Source: Dromaius novaehollandiae
Lineage: Eukaryota > Chordata > Aves > Casuariiformes > Dromaiidae
Direction: 5' to 3'
Assembly: GCF_036370855.1 (NCBI RefSeq)
Contig: NC_088112.1
Location: 12,888,469 to 12,952,468, forward strand
Length of the DNA stretch: 64,000 nucleotides
Positions within the stretch are counted from its first letter, which is position 1. Each line of letters opens with the position of its first letter. The position numbers and the translations under genes were made by a program. Of the stretch, positions 46,604 to 58,395 are shown one piece after another. The notes under the pieces are model-generated. The model saw nothing but the letters and a program-made list of their open reading frames with translations, was not told where the DNA came from and searched no databases.

Positions 46604-49600
46604 GTCATTAAGAATGCAGAAGGTGTTTTTGAGATGGGGACCAGACAACAAAATAGTAGACAATATTGTGTGTAAAGAAATGTAAAATGGTGCAAATGGG
46701 GGAAGCAGTTCTAGGTTCAAATAATGCAATAATGGGTTCTGAGCAGACACTGCTTCTCCAGAAATGAGATCTTGGGATTATCATACTGAGTACCAAGAAA
46801 ATATCACATCAGTGCTTGGTAGCATTCAAAAAAAGCAAACCAAATTTTCGCAGTTGCTAATAAAGGAATAGAGAACAAAATAGAACACAGCATTATTCCA
46901 CTGTACAAATTCACTTTGAATCTGTATGTAGTTTTAATCCTCTCAGCTTAAAAAAAAAAAAAGCATATATTAGATCCAGAAAGTGTTCTAGAAAGGGCAA
47001 AAAGAACAGTGCAAATTGTGGAATAGCTTCCCTGGGATGGATAACCGGGTGGGCCAGGGCAAGACAGTCTGGAGAAGAGAGAACTGAAGGGATACCGTGA
47101 TAGGCCTACAAAATCTTGAGTAGCACAGGAAGGTTGGAGAGGGATTAACTGTTCAACACTCCCCCAGCACAGCATCAGAGAGAGACTCCAGTGCTTGCAG
47201 ACCTGCTGGACTCGTTAGCCCACTGGAGTAGAGGGCGTCTCTCATTAGCATCCTCATCCATCACACCACTACTGCAGCACAGTGGCAAGGAGCAGATCCA
47301 ACAGACCGGACTCCAGCACAGCCAGAGGGCCTGGTTTCTTTCACCGGTGTGTAGCCAAACTGATGCTGCTGTAGCCAGTTCTTAATGGCAGCTGCCAGCA
47401 GCATGAAGCTCAGAGGCTTTTCCGAGTTTATTCTAAATCAAAGTGATGCTGCCGTGCTGCTCTGTACCTTCACACGCTTCAGCACAGCACAGACTGGAAC
47501 CAGTCAGGCCAGACACTGCAATACAGCAGTGTCCTGCTGTCAACGTTACAAGGCAACTTGACCAGCAATCAGTAAAATATGTGATTTACCATATTCTACA
47601 AGGTACAGTTCACAGGGTGCCAAGTACACCAAGCACCAGCTGTTCTCTGTAGGCAGAACGAATGAAACCTGATGTGTCCAATATCCCTGATGCCTTTCGC
47701 CCCACAGTAACACCAGTTTCTCCTTTGTCGCTGTTGCTCTCCCACTGAGCAGCAGCCGCAGAGCTGCAGCCAGCACAGCACCGCACCGCTTGCATGCTGC
47801 CTGGCGGCCAGCACCTGCCCCTGAAGCTGGTGCCGTGAGGGGAGCAGTTGAATCCCACCTGTCTGGCCCAGGCTAGCCTTGTTTCTTTAGCGAGACTGGA
47901 CTAACACACGCAGCGGAGGGCACTGAACAAGGCCACCTAAAATCCAGCTGATCCAGTGCAAGTGCTCTGGGGAGAGCTAGAACGATCTGCTTTGGTTTCT
48001 GCTTCTGTACTGCTATCTAGCGGCTTCTCGCAGGCAGAGAAGGGCAGGCAGAGAGCTTTCTCAAAAGTCAGCCCCTGCTGTTTGCAGCTCATTAGCCTTA
48101 TAGGCTCACTGTGCGGCCAGTTTGCGTCCAGCTAGATAATTTCTTAATGGGACAACTGACTCCGAGAGCCGCCTGCACATCTCTGGAGCTCTTTTTGAAA
48201 TGTCTGTTCCAAAATGCACTGACACAAGTGGAAATAATGAAATAATGAAAAAACAGAGGAAAATTCTGTCTGCATGCATTTGTATTTATTACACTGTATA
48301 CCCAAGCTGAAGTTCTTGCTATGCACAACCTTTGCAGAGTCTGTTTACCCAGTAGCTGCACAGCATACAGAAGCAGAAAGGAAACTTTAAAAAAGACTTT
48401 GTCTATCAAATATTCTAGAACTTCATTTTGTATGAAGACTCTCTGCTATAAGGCTTAGTCTGTAATATTAATAAAAAAAAACCTTAAAGGTGAACCGTTC
48501 TCATGGTTAGCAGTCCTCAAGGACAGTCATCAAACCACTTATGACTGGTTGGAATCATCTCATATGTTAAAGGAAACTCCCAGATAACTTTGGAAGCCCC
48601 ACACTTGTCTAACATTGATCCCAGCAGAGAGATGATTGATTTGGAAAAAGCTGCAGGAGGCAGAAATTGCTGGAGATGTTTTCTGAGGTCTGGTTCAGAG
48701 ATCAGACCAAACTTCCTTCAGCTCTGGTCATGGTCTAGCACCCACAGCAGTGCCATGTGCTCAGTCAGGCAGCAGCAGCAAAGCAGTGTCTACAGTGGCG
48801 TCATTCACTTTATTTTAGTAGCTGTTACTGATAGTCAAATATGAAAATACAATCTAAAATTAACAGGTCTATTCTAGTTTCAGTACCTTTTTACGCAAGG
48901 CAACTCGTGACATGAACACATGCAGCAGAGCTGGTTTCCTCCACGGCATCTCCTAGCCCACCTCTGAGCTTCCCCACGCAGCACTTGTGCATCCACTTTC
49001 AGCTCTTCACTCAAACGAGAACTCTTCTTCCCGGTTTCAGCCTTTTAGGCCTGCTTTCATGGGCAGCCCCAAGACAAGGCACTTCACAAGGGAAGACACA
49101 AAACACGCCAGGGCCGCTGGTACCACCTTGCTCTCTTGCCCTACAGGAGAGTTCCCCTCACGCATGCCGCATCCCCCCAGCCGGGCTCACTGAGACTTTG
49201 GGGCTGGCTTCCTCCCTCCCCAGCCAGCTTGAGCCCTCCCACCGCAACGGACTGTGGGTGGGGGTCACAACCAGACCATGGCCCCTGAGTATCTCAGCTG
49301 TTAACACAGATACCTACTGATGTTGCTGCCGCTCCTTTGTGCCTCAGTGAGCACTACAGCTTTGTCCTCCGCTCCCTCGGAAATGATCTCAATGACAGAC
49401 AGGCTGCTGCGAGTCTGCCAGTCTCCCCAGCAGCAGCAGTGTCACTTTGGGTGCTGCACATCACTGCTCGGACCAGGCTCCAGAGTGAAATCTGTGCGGA
49501 CTGATGCCTGGTAAGAGCCCATCTCCCTCTCCTGCCTCGACTACTTCTCTGCTCTTTCAGGAAGTCCCCAGCATCTGTTTAAAAGTGTTTTGTTAAAAAT

Positions 49601-50665
49601 AATTGAGGAAAACTATTCTTCCAGTGAAAGCTGGGTTGGAGGCTTGTGTCTGTTGCTCAACAGTGCACGAAGGGCTGATTCACCCTCACGGGACTGCCTC
49701 CGTTTTCAAGTAAACCAGCGTTTAGTGTTGCACAGAGCAAAAATTGAGAGTCATGGCTAACCGAGGAGCTATGCAGGAAAGGCTCTAGGCCACAGGTGCT
49801 CCTCATTTAAACTAAAACCCACCAAATAAATGCAGCATAAGACATTAGAGCTTTTTGGTATTTAAAGGGGCATAAAGGCAGGGCAAACTTTCAGCCAACA
49901 TTTTGCGCAATGCCCATGATTTCTCTGCAAGCCGTGGGAGGAATTTTAAAACTAATTCTCCAGAACAGCTTTTTTTTTTTTTTTTTTTTTTTGTCTAGCT
50001 GTTTTAGAGGCCTGGAAATGAGACTTTCCACACCAAATCAGGGGATGTGGGGGCTTGAGGAGAAAGTCACAGAAAGAAACTGATGTATTTTGCAGAGGAA
50101 AATACACTTAGTCATAGTTTGACAAAAGCAAGTTGTGAATATTCTGCACACCAAAATACTGGTCCCGTAGGCTCTGAGGACATCCCGTGAGGGGCTGAGC
50201 ACCAACAGCTCCTCCAGATTTAACTGTGGCTGGACAGAAATTAGTACATTGCATAACTGAGCCATTAACAGGAATAGATATATCCAACTTTAACAAAAAT
50301 TCAGTGAAATGTATTTTGAAATACGAATACTACCAAGTCTTTCCATACTGTCACCTTTGCCATGGCAGCTACAAGGTTGCTCCTCCCCTCAGATGGCACG
50401 GAGTGTTTTGTAGCTGGCAAAATACATAGTGAAAACAATAAATATAAAAAAATGTGCGCGCTTTTCCTTTTCTGATTGAGCAGCTATTCTGGCACTTCCT
50501 TTTCCAAAAAGGAAGAGAAAATTTGAATTAGACAATAAATATAATAGCAACTTTCTCTGCGTTTTGATAAGTGGATTCTGGAAATATTTCCGTTTAAGCC
50601 AGTAAGAGTTCTCTTTCTGGAATAAGCTGATAAAGATTTTAATTAGAACGGTAGCTTTTATTTAC
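46604..50665. other. Intergenic DNA between gene A and the provirus
   Basis: No exon was recognised. Contents include an A13 run near 46950, a T23 run at 49970-49992 and a moderately GC-rich part at 47.2-49.5 kb without a clear CpG island. A CTCF-like sequence, CCGCTAGATAGCAG on the minus strand, lies at 48010-48023. Open frames here are all short and domain-free. Confidence 0.5.
49970..49992. repeat. T23 homopolymer
   Basis: Uninterrupted run of 23 T in intergenic DNA. No adjoining element was recognised. Confidence 0.9.
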
Positions 50666-50671
50666 TTTATT
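50666..50671 (-). terminator. Candidate poly(A) signal of gene A
   Basis: AATAAA on the minus strand, about 130 nt after the gene A stop codon, with a second AAATAAA at 50656-50662. This is a plausible 3' end giving a short 3' UTR; longer forms cannot be excluded. Confidence 0.5.
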
Positions 50672-50801
50672 AGAATGATGTGAGTAATACGTCGGTAGTC
50701 CTCTCACATTTAGCTGCTGAGCGGACAGTTTAGGGAGCAGCTAACATTTTGCAAACTATTTAATGTCCCAGTGATGAAAAAGGCAAGCATGAGTGCATTC
50801 C

Positions 50802-50895
50802 TTAGTGTATTGTATAAATGTTTTCCTCTGCATGCATATCAATTTCCAGGGCATTTTGGTTCCCTGCACGTTCTAATCTCCAAAACATGACAGAG
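50802..50895 (-). CDS. HAVCR1: Gene A exon 8: tail end with Tyr motif
   Basis: Acceptor TACTCTTTTCACAG, entry phase 2, 94 nt to TAA at 50802-50804. It encodes 31 residues ending NALEIDMHAEENIYTIH. The EENIYTI core is the conserved phosphotyrosine site of TIM-1 and TIM-3 tails. Only one of the two Tyr of the mammalian motif remains, because the protein stops three residues after it. Confidence 0.88.
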
Positions 50896-53800
50896 CTGTG
50901 AAAAGAGTAAAAAACATGCTGTTAAACAAACAACAGACAATAGAAACACAAAAGAATAGATAGCTAAATCAACCAGCTCGCTGGAAAAAATGTAAAATAT
51001 GCAAAAACACTTATTATTTAAACACAAGTAATAATGAATCATTTCTCCATTTATGAGACAATCCACACAAAGTTTTCATACCCCCTAATGCAATGAATTG
51101 GCAGTTATTTTTGTTTGTTAACTAATGATGAGTAGCAGTATTCATTAATTTCTTTTTGCAACGTTTCTTATTAACTTAAGATTAAAAGAAAAAATCAAAT
51201 TAAAGTATGTGGTGGAGTGAACAGTCAGCACGTATCTAGGAGGAATCGCAACAATTTCTTTTTGGGATTGGTTTTGTCCTATCAGCTAAAGCAGAAACGG
51301 GTAAGAGAATACTTACCTTGGAAAGTTACTCAGCTTCTTCATGTTGTATAAATAGTCTAAGAATCATCCAGAATGAAAAGAAAGAAAGAAAAACAATGTT
51401 CTTTAAAGCATCAGAAGCAAGGAAATTATTATTCAAGGTTCATCAAGGGGGAAAAAAAAAGTGCTAGAAACTAAATGAGGGAACTTTAAAGCAGATGTTT
51501 TCAGTATAGGAAATCCCCATTGTTTCTATGAGGTCAAATTCACATAGTCTGGGCTGACCAAGACTCTCTAAGGAGAAAATCTGGCATGAAAAGTATTGGA
51601 TATAGTTACATGAACCTGACACACCTTCCCTCATCATTGGGAAGGACGGAGACAACATGGTAGGTGGAGAATGGGTAATATCCATGAGGAAAGGAGTGGG
51701 GATGGGGAGGAGGGCTTGTATCTCCTCATCAGCCCCTGGCTCTGTGAGTTTCGGTGAAGTCTGAGACCTAAAACGACGAGAACATATTGGCACCATGCAG
51801 ACTGGTAACCCAGGTGCCATGGTGGAGATCTGACCAAGCTAGCGCAGGGCACAGAGCGAGGCCATGCAGAGACATTAGCTCACTGCCTTGAAGCAGAAGA
51901 CCTGCGGCAGCTGCCACAGCTGTGATGAGCAGACGTGCCCTGCCCTACCCTACCCATCCCTGAATACTCTCTGCTGAAAAGTACTTACGTCTACTGAGGA
52001 ACAGAGCCAAAATAAGGATGACAAGAAGCACCACACATATGCCAATCCCAATGTATATCCCATTTTCTGAATTCTGTGCACTGTGAGCTGATTCAGACAC
52101 ATTCTGTCAAACATAAAACAGATGGGTATTAGTGGCACTAACAGGAAAAAAAATCCCATGACCCAAAGGCCATTTGTGCATTTTGCAATCCTGCGGTAAA
52201 AATATACTTGAGGGCAAGAGCCTAATTTGAGACAGGACTTGTTTCAAAGAGCCACATTGCTATCTGTAGTTGTGTGAACCATGCTGTTAGATGTGTTCTT
52301 TCTTGGGATTGTCAAAGAAGCTGAAGTTATGACAAAATCCGCTCATTTAGAATTAATATTATTTGATGAATATTTTATTTATTTTTATGAGAAAAAAAAT
52401 TGCCTAGCGTATCCTTTTTTTTGCAGTCAGCTTCTTCAGTAGTTATTCACGGCTTTTTCCTGATTACTGAATCTGCCTTCTCCTCCTCACTTTGGTCTTT
52501 ATTTATGCAAAACTTCTTTCTGAAGCCAGAAGTTAAATATCTAACCTCTCATTAGGAACTTAGGCCTAGGAAGAAGTTGAAACACAATATGCTCCCTGAC
52601 TTATATTCTGCACATGTGGCAACATGAATGTCCCAGCACATACTACCCTGAAGTATTTAGCACCAGGCTCTCCTAAAGGCAAGCTTGGCTGTCTTGTCTT
52701 CCTGATAAAAGCCACATGTTGTTACTGCCTGGCAACCTGAAATGTGCTGGAGGACTCAACTCAGCAGGGCAGACACAAGCTGTCTCTTCTCACCACACTG
52801 CATGGGGGGTGCAGGTGGATCCCCACGCTACCGGGCAATCAAATTTCAACTCCTCCCTACATCCTGTCATACCTGCAAGTCTGCGGTTATATCTGAGCGG
52901 TCTGAGATGAAATTGGTGCTGGAAGAGGGATTGTAGGCCTGAAAGGCAATATAGATGTTGCTAAAAGTTTTTCTCAATTAATAAGAAGGAAGTAATTTAT
53001 GCATGCAAAGCAAATTGTTTTTCCCCCCCCCTTTAGTAATGAACGCATAAGCACTAAATGTGCAGACTATGAAAAGATATTCTTCTGCAATCAAAACAAA
53101 GTACTACAAGTGAACTGTAGAGATGACCCAGGAACTTCCCATGTCTGACCGCTTAATCTAGGTATGTTATATCACAACAGAGATGCTTACAGTCTGAGGA
53201 GCTTCTGAACCAGAAACTGATGGCCATGTTGTTGTGATGGTAAGGGATGAGTCACTGGCAGTCCCAGGAGCTGAGCAAAGGCAAGACAAACCAACACGTC
53301 ACTTGCAGAGAGAGGAATTTATACTGCTGACCTTGGGCCACCTAAAGTATCTAAATCAGGAGTTTTGGCTCTGTGCATCATGAAAGAGGTTTGCACCTTC
53401 AGAGGACAGCCTGAAACTCCTAGAATGGGAGCCTCTACTACCCTTTTCAGTGCTTCGAATTCCTTCCAAGAAACTCTCAGTTCTCTACACTGTCTAAACA
53501 CAGGACCTAGAAAGATGGAGTTCCCAAGATGGGCACCTGATTTCAGAGCCAAGAAGAGGTAGCTGAATGCCTAAAGCAAACTTACTTCATCTGATGCACA
53601 CATTAGCTCAGGGCCCTGAGAGAATAAGTGATGTGAAGTTACAGAAAGCAAGTAATACTGCATTATGCAAGTAAACTTCAAATCCCCCCTAAACAGATAC
53701 ATAATAAACAGGTTGACCAAAGCGTGATATGTTTGAAAAAGGACTTGCAGCACATTTAGAGGTAATTTCCCAGAGAATAGCTAGAATAGAAACAGTCTGA

Positions 53801-56800
53801 GAAAGTTTTCACTTCTTCTTTCAAAAAGGAAATGTAACTATTGTAACATTTCAGAGCTGCTTAATCGGAAACCTCTGAGATGGAGTGAGAATGCACATGG
53901 CATTCCCAATTTTTATTTCAAAATCCAAATCCTGAGAATAAGTTATCATCAGACTATGGACTATCATTTGTGTACTGGAAATTTAAGTTGGCTTTTTCAT
54001 ACTGAAAAAGATACGCCTGAGTAGGTATATGACAGAAGTCTATAAACTCATGGAATGGAGAAATTAAATAAGGAATAGTTGTTCACTGTCTCTTTCAGTA
54101 AAATGAAGAGCCTTGCATGAGACTATTAAATATGCATACACATAGTGCATTCAGGAAACCATTGAGAAAGAAGGGTAGGACATAGCAGGGTAGGAGAATG
54201 CTTTGGGGATGTATCACAAAATTTCTACACTGTTCCCATGATCCTCTTTAACCATCTGCTGTTGACCACTACTGGAGATAGGACCCCGAGCTAAAGGCAC
54301 CTTTGAACTAGTCTAGTAAGAACTAGTTCAGTAAGACTGTTCTGTTACGTTGAACTGAGCATCAAATAAATTGATTAAATAGTAAGCACACCAAACCCCT
54401 AAAAATTTCTGACTCACTGTTCACAGGATGCATTTTCAGATAACATGGAGAGATTTTTATACCACATGAAGAAAACAACACATGAAAAAAAACAACCACA
54501 TAAGGAAAACAACATTGCAGCACAAATAAAATGACTACTCAAGACTAACACAAAAGGTTAACATCTGGGAGCAAAATACCTCCTGTGTATACATGCTTCT
54601 TCTGCTGGATTCTCTACATAATTTCAGGTAGAATTTATAGGCCAAGTTCTGATCTCAGGTCCTATGGTAATGTTTAACAAATTTTAGCCAGTACTTTTCT
54701 ATCATCTAGCATTTCTTTTCCTTCCTAAGCTCCTCATTTCAATATAGCTTATATATGCTATTGAGATTAATACTTGGATAAAAGTTACCTGAGGTCTGTT
54801 CAGAGGTGTAAGTGTGAGGACTTGGAGTAGTGATCCTAGCTGATGTTAAAAAATAAAACAAAACCAACATACATTATAATTAACCTTAATATGCATACAT
54901 GCAGTGAGAAAGAGAAAATGTTTCTATAATAAAAATATCTTAGTACTAATTACACAGTCACATCTGTTACCCACTTGATCTACACATTATTCTTTCTACA
55001 AGCAGAGAAACACTAAATTCGAAGGAGGAATTGATACAAAATTTGTCTATTTTATCTATTTCTCTTGTGTCCCTAAGCTTTATTCTGGAATCCAGCAGGA
55101 AAGATGAAGTGCTGTCTTCTATGAAAAGGGTGCAAGTATAGTGCTTCACTGATGAGTAAAGCACCCTATGCTGCCCTTACTCTTGATTTCTACACATAAT
55201 ACTTCTAAGAATGCTAAGCAGTGTTGCATGCCATGAAACAAAGGAATACGTTCTTACTGAATTACAGCAACTATCCTGGGATCACAACAATGTCAAAGGC
55301 AGCTTAATTTAAACAGCACCACCAGCAGATCTGCAAAGTCCTAAAGATCAATACGATGGACAGTTACAGAAATCATTCCACCACAAGCTGTGAAATCCAG
55401 ACGCAGCAGCAGATTTACCCACAATAGTGTTCCCACAACAGAGCACATCTGCACTCACCTTTCTCAATCACAACCCTGTGATTAGTTGTCTGATCATTGA
55501 ACAACCCTGGGATCTCCACACGGCAGCAGTACGTCCCACTGTCTGCTTCCTCTGCATTCACTATTGTGAGGGACACGTTCCCCTTTGGCAGGTTCCCTTC
55601 TAGTTGGTACCTCTCAGAGGACTGTGTTGTCACCTTCCATCCATCTGTCCAGATAATGGGCTGCCAACATTTTGAAGCAGGGCAGGCGCCACGACCCCAG
55701 CACATCGTTGTGATGTCGGCCCTCCCCTTAACATGGTAAGAGCAGGGCACAGTGATATTCTGACCAACCACTCCTTTCAGGATTGATCCTGATACTCTGG
55801 GGCCTGTGGACGAAAAGACAAGTGTAGTTGTTGAACAGAGTGTGCACAGCAGGAAACTTCCAGAGCTTGCCTAGCATACCCCAGTACATCCCAACCCGTA
55901 AAAACCACCAGGCATTCCTGGGTCAGATTCTCCACAAACAGATGTGAAGCCCAGCAGGACCAACGCATGGTGAGGGACAATGTTCCAATCAGCGCTTTTG
56001 TTCAAAGTGTGTCCCTAACCAGAGAGAGAAGCAGCACATGCTTTCTGCAGCCTCTGCAGGTAGGCAGGAAAGTGAAGGGAGAACAGAGTCTGGATCTGCA
56101 CAGATGCTTGCGAGGAGATTCTCTTGGCTCTTCTCTGTGCAGCCTTGATAAAATTAGAACCCAGGAAGATTTGGGAACTAGGTAGAGAGGACAATATCTG
56201 TCATTCTACCAGTTGCTTTTTTTACAGGGAAACAACTCACTTCTGAGGGAGGGAGGTATTCTGGAACAACATAATACAAATGGGAGAGCCAGAGTGAAAT
56301 AACGCTGTCTAAAATCACAACAGTTTATGATACAATTTGTTGCATGAAATTTGCTAAAATAGAAGATGCTGAATTGCTCCTGTACCACTTGCACGGAAAA
56401 GGCACTTGCTATGATCACCTTTGTGGCTTTTCTTCAGCTGTGTCCAGTCTGTTAGCTCTTCATTTTTTTGTTAATTTAGATTAATCCAGTCCACACACGG
56501 GGGAAGAGTGAGACATTGCCTTTCACTAAAAGCATTGTGGAAACCCCTCCCTTTCAATTAAAAGTCACTGAATGGCAGATTTCTTCAGAATGATCACTGC
56601 TGAAATCATTTCCCTTTTTTTCTACTTTCTTGATGACAGATTTGGCTTGTTTCTATTTGAAGAGATTTTTCAGAGCTTTTCCAAATGATTTTATACCTTC
56701 TTTTTTTTGTTCTTATTTTCTTCCCTCATTCCTAGGAAGTTTCTGACTTGCTAAGTTTCACTTTAGAAGTTATTCAATGATAGTGAATCTTTTCAGGTTC

Positions 56801-58298
56801 ACAGAAGGCTAAGTTTCAGGCTGATAAATCAAAACATCTAGCAACGAGTAGCACACTCATTATAGTGAGATTGTTTCTTCTACTGTATTTCAACTACTCT
56901 GGTCAATATTTCCTTGAGGAAGGTTTCAATAAAAGCTGTGTTAAGTCTGCCAGCCAAAATCATTCATGCTCTGGTGATCCACATGGTCAAAGCCACCGTG
57001 TAACTGCTTTCTTCTAACAGGCTATACAGTGGGGTTCCTGGAGTACCTGCTCTGTCTGCTTATACTGCAAGAATATTTGCCATATACCTATTTTTACGTG
57101 ATCCTTATCAAATTCAGTAACATGGGATCAAGTGCCTAAATATTTCAGTCAGTCTGTGTTAAGTTTCAGGTATAGAATTCTCTGCAGCAGCCACAGAAGG
57201 AAATATTTTAGTGATGAATTTTGGAAATATTGGAAATATTTTAGTGACAAATTTTCTCCATTAAAAGTCATCATCTATAATTAGGGAGCTCCCCGAGGTA
57301 GGTCAGCCAACTGCTGGTGGATCTCAGGCATGGTGGGGCTTGGTTGCAATTGTCACTTGTGGAAAAGCTATCTTTCCCAGCTCATCTCAGCCATTTTTCC
57401 CAACCTAAGCTATCTTAGTTATAAACAAGTCTCATTCAGTGACTTTGCCATAGTAACATACTAGAAACTGATCTCTGAAAATAGATCGTATTTTACTTAA
57501 TATAAAAAATGCAAGCTGTAAAATCTCATCAGAAAAAGCTTTATAAAGAACGAGAGGAAACAACATCTGTAATACTCCTTGTCTGTCTATTGAACATATC
57601 CTATCACCAGGGTTTTAACATCTGTCTGCCTACACTAGTATTGGCTCTGTAACCTGTCGTCTTCACTGCTGTTGCCTTTAACAGTATTGTCCTAGGAGAA
57701 TGGCTGTTTCTCATAAGAAAAAAAGATCAAACATTTGTCTGTCCCAGTGAAAAGTTCATATCGGCTGAAACACACCAGAAGCTACTGGTGATAAAAGCTT
57801 TTCCTTAACTTCCTAAGCATTCACCTTCACAAAGACTGTTGAAGAGAAATATCCTTGTTTGACATCTTTTCTAAAGTGATGTAAAGATCCCTGCTAATCT
57901 CAGAACATCATTACCTCCCCCACCCCCCAAAAAAACTTTCTACTTAAGATTACTTGCCAACAGGACTAAACAGACAGCCTCAGAGGCAGTGTCTTCAAAT
58001 CATCATACCCAGAAATACGATTTTACCTTAAAAAGTGAGACAAGATCATCAGAAGACTATGGAGCTGCTGTGATTAAGTTCTATTTATAATGCAAAACTG
58101 AAGTTTCTCCAGCAAATTGTGCCATGCGACACCCTCCCCCCCCTTACCTTGGTAACATAAAATCTCTCTCTGTAACTGTCAGAAACATAGATGCATGAGA
58201 CAGTTACCTCCATCTGCTTCCAGCTATTCCTTTATGCCCATTTAGTTACCTGTAAACAAGATCAGTAGAATCCAGATCAGGGAGAAACGAGAAGACAT
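50802..58298 (-). CDS. HAVCR1: TIM gene A: T-cell immunoglobulin and mucin domain receptor, HAVCR1/HAVCR2-like
   Basis: Full coding structure, eight exons on the minus strand: 58250-58298, 55459-55803, 54789-54839, 53191-53270, 52873-52938, 51989-52103, 51317-51356, 50802-50895. They total 840 nt, 279 residues plus stop, with every junction GT-AG and in phase. Order of parts: signal peptide (1-16), IgV (about 17-131), short Thr/Ser stalk (132-211), membrane span (213-233, GIYIGIGICVVLLV), 46-residue tail ending AEENIYTIH with a Tyr motif as in TIM-1 and TIM-3. The IgV loop reads GLFND, not GWFND. Short stalk, GIYIG membrane start and position next to MED7 recall HAVCR2; tail segment NALEIDMHAEENIY recalls HAVCR1. 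The symbol is therefore uncertain, the family is not. N-glycosylation sites are NIT and NVS in IgV and NVS before the membrane. Confidence 0.88.
51317..51356 (-). CDS. HAVCR1: Gene A exon 7: cytoplasmic tail
   Basis: Forty nt, phase 1-2, acceptor GATGATTCTTAG and donor CAAG|GTAAGT. It encodes HYLYNMKKLSNFP with a basic KK near the membrane, comparable to the KK-rich start of TIM-1 tails. Confidence 0.8.
51989..52103 (-). CDS. HAVCR1: Gene A exon 6: transmembrane segment
   Basis: 115 nt, phase 0-1, acceptor ATGTTTGACAG and donor AGAC|GTAAGT. It opens with NVSESAHSAQNSEN (one glycosylation site), then a 21-residue membrane span beginning GIYIGIGICVV and ending ALFLSR, with an Arg stop-transfer residue. 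Confidence 0.9.
52873..52938 (-). CDS. HAVCR1: Gene A exon 5: stalk
   Basis: Sixty-six nt, phase 0-0, acceptor TTGCCTTTCAG and donor GCAG|GTATGA. It encodes AYNPSSSTNFISDRSD and ends ITADLQ. Being a multiple of three with phase 0-0, it could be skipped without breaking the frame, so splice variants of stalk length are possible. Confidence 0.82.
53191..53270 (-). CDS. HAVCR1: Gene A exon 4: mucin stalk
   Basis: Eighty nt, phase 1-0, acceptor CCTTTGCTCAG and donor GACT|GTAAGC. It encodes APGTASDSSLTITTTWPSVS and a short end, SGSEAPQT-like. The phase changes to 0 here, matching the phase-0 start of the next exons. Confidence 0.82.
54789..54839 (-). CDS. HAVCR1: Gene A exon 3: mucin stalk
   Basis: Fifty-one nt, phase 1-1, acceptor TTTTTTAACATCAG and donor TCAG|GTAACT. 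It encodes ARITTPSPHTYTSEQTS, a Thr/Ser/Pro-rich stalk piece. Confidence 0.85.
55459..55803 (-). CDS. HAVCR1: Gene A exon 2: TIM IgV domain
   Basis: 345 nt, phase 1-1, acceptor CGTCCACAG and donor AAAG|GTGAGT-type. It shows NITVPC, MCWGRGAC, SKC, NVSLTI, DSGTYCC and RVEIPGLFND. The six TIM Cys are all present. Leu replaces the usual Trp of the membrane-inserting tip, while the Asn-Asp metal ligands are kept. Confidence 0.95.
57199..57255. repeat. Imperfect 24-bp tandem repeat
   Basis: GGAAATATTTTAGTGA followed by ATGAATTTT or CAAATTTT occurs twice, 33 bp apart, in intron 1 of gene A. No function is implied. Confidence 0.7.
58250..58298 (-). CDS. HAVCR1: Gene A exon 1: signal peptide
   Basis: ATG at 58296-58298 in the context CCACCATGT, a good vertebrate start. 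It opens MSSRFSLIWILLILFT and ends at donor ACAG|GTAACT, 49 nt, phase 1. The first exon of gene B matches in length, phase and style. Confidence 0.9.
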
Positions 58299-58371
58299 GG
58301 TGGATGAAGACGAAGAAGAACACTCTTGTTCGCCCTTTGGGCACCCACATTTACACAAACTTGTTTCCTTC

Positions 58372-58395
58372 ATATACTTCTGTTTTTACTTCCTC
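58372..58395 (-). promoter_or_regulatory. Candidate core promoter of gene A (TATA-like and PU.1-like sites)
   Basis: Reading the minus strand, GAGGAAGT at 58388-58395 is a good PU.1/ETS core and GTATATG at 58372-58378 is a TATA-like element. They lie about 95 and 78 nt before the ATG. PU.1 drives myeloid genes, which would fit a macrophage or dendritic-cell receptor. No acceptor AG lies between this site and the ATG, so transcription probably starts within exon 1. Confidence 0.35.
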
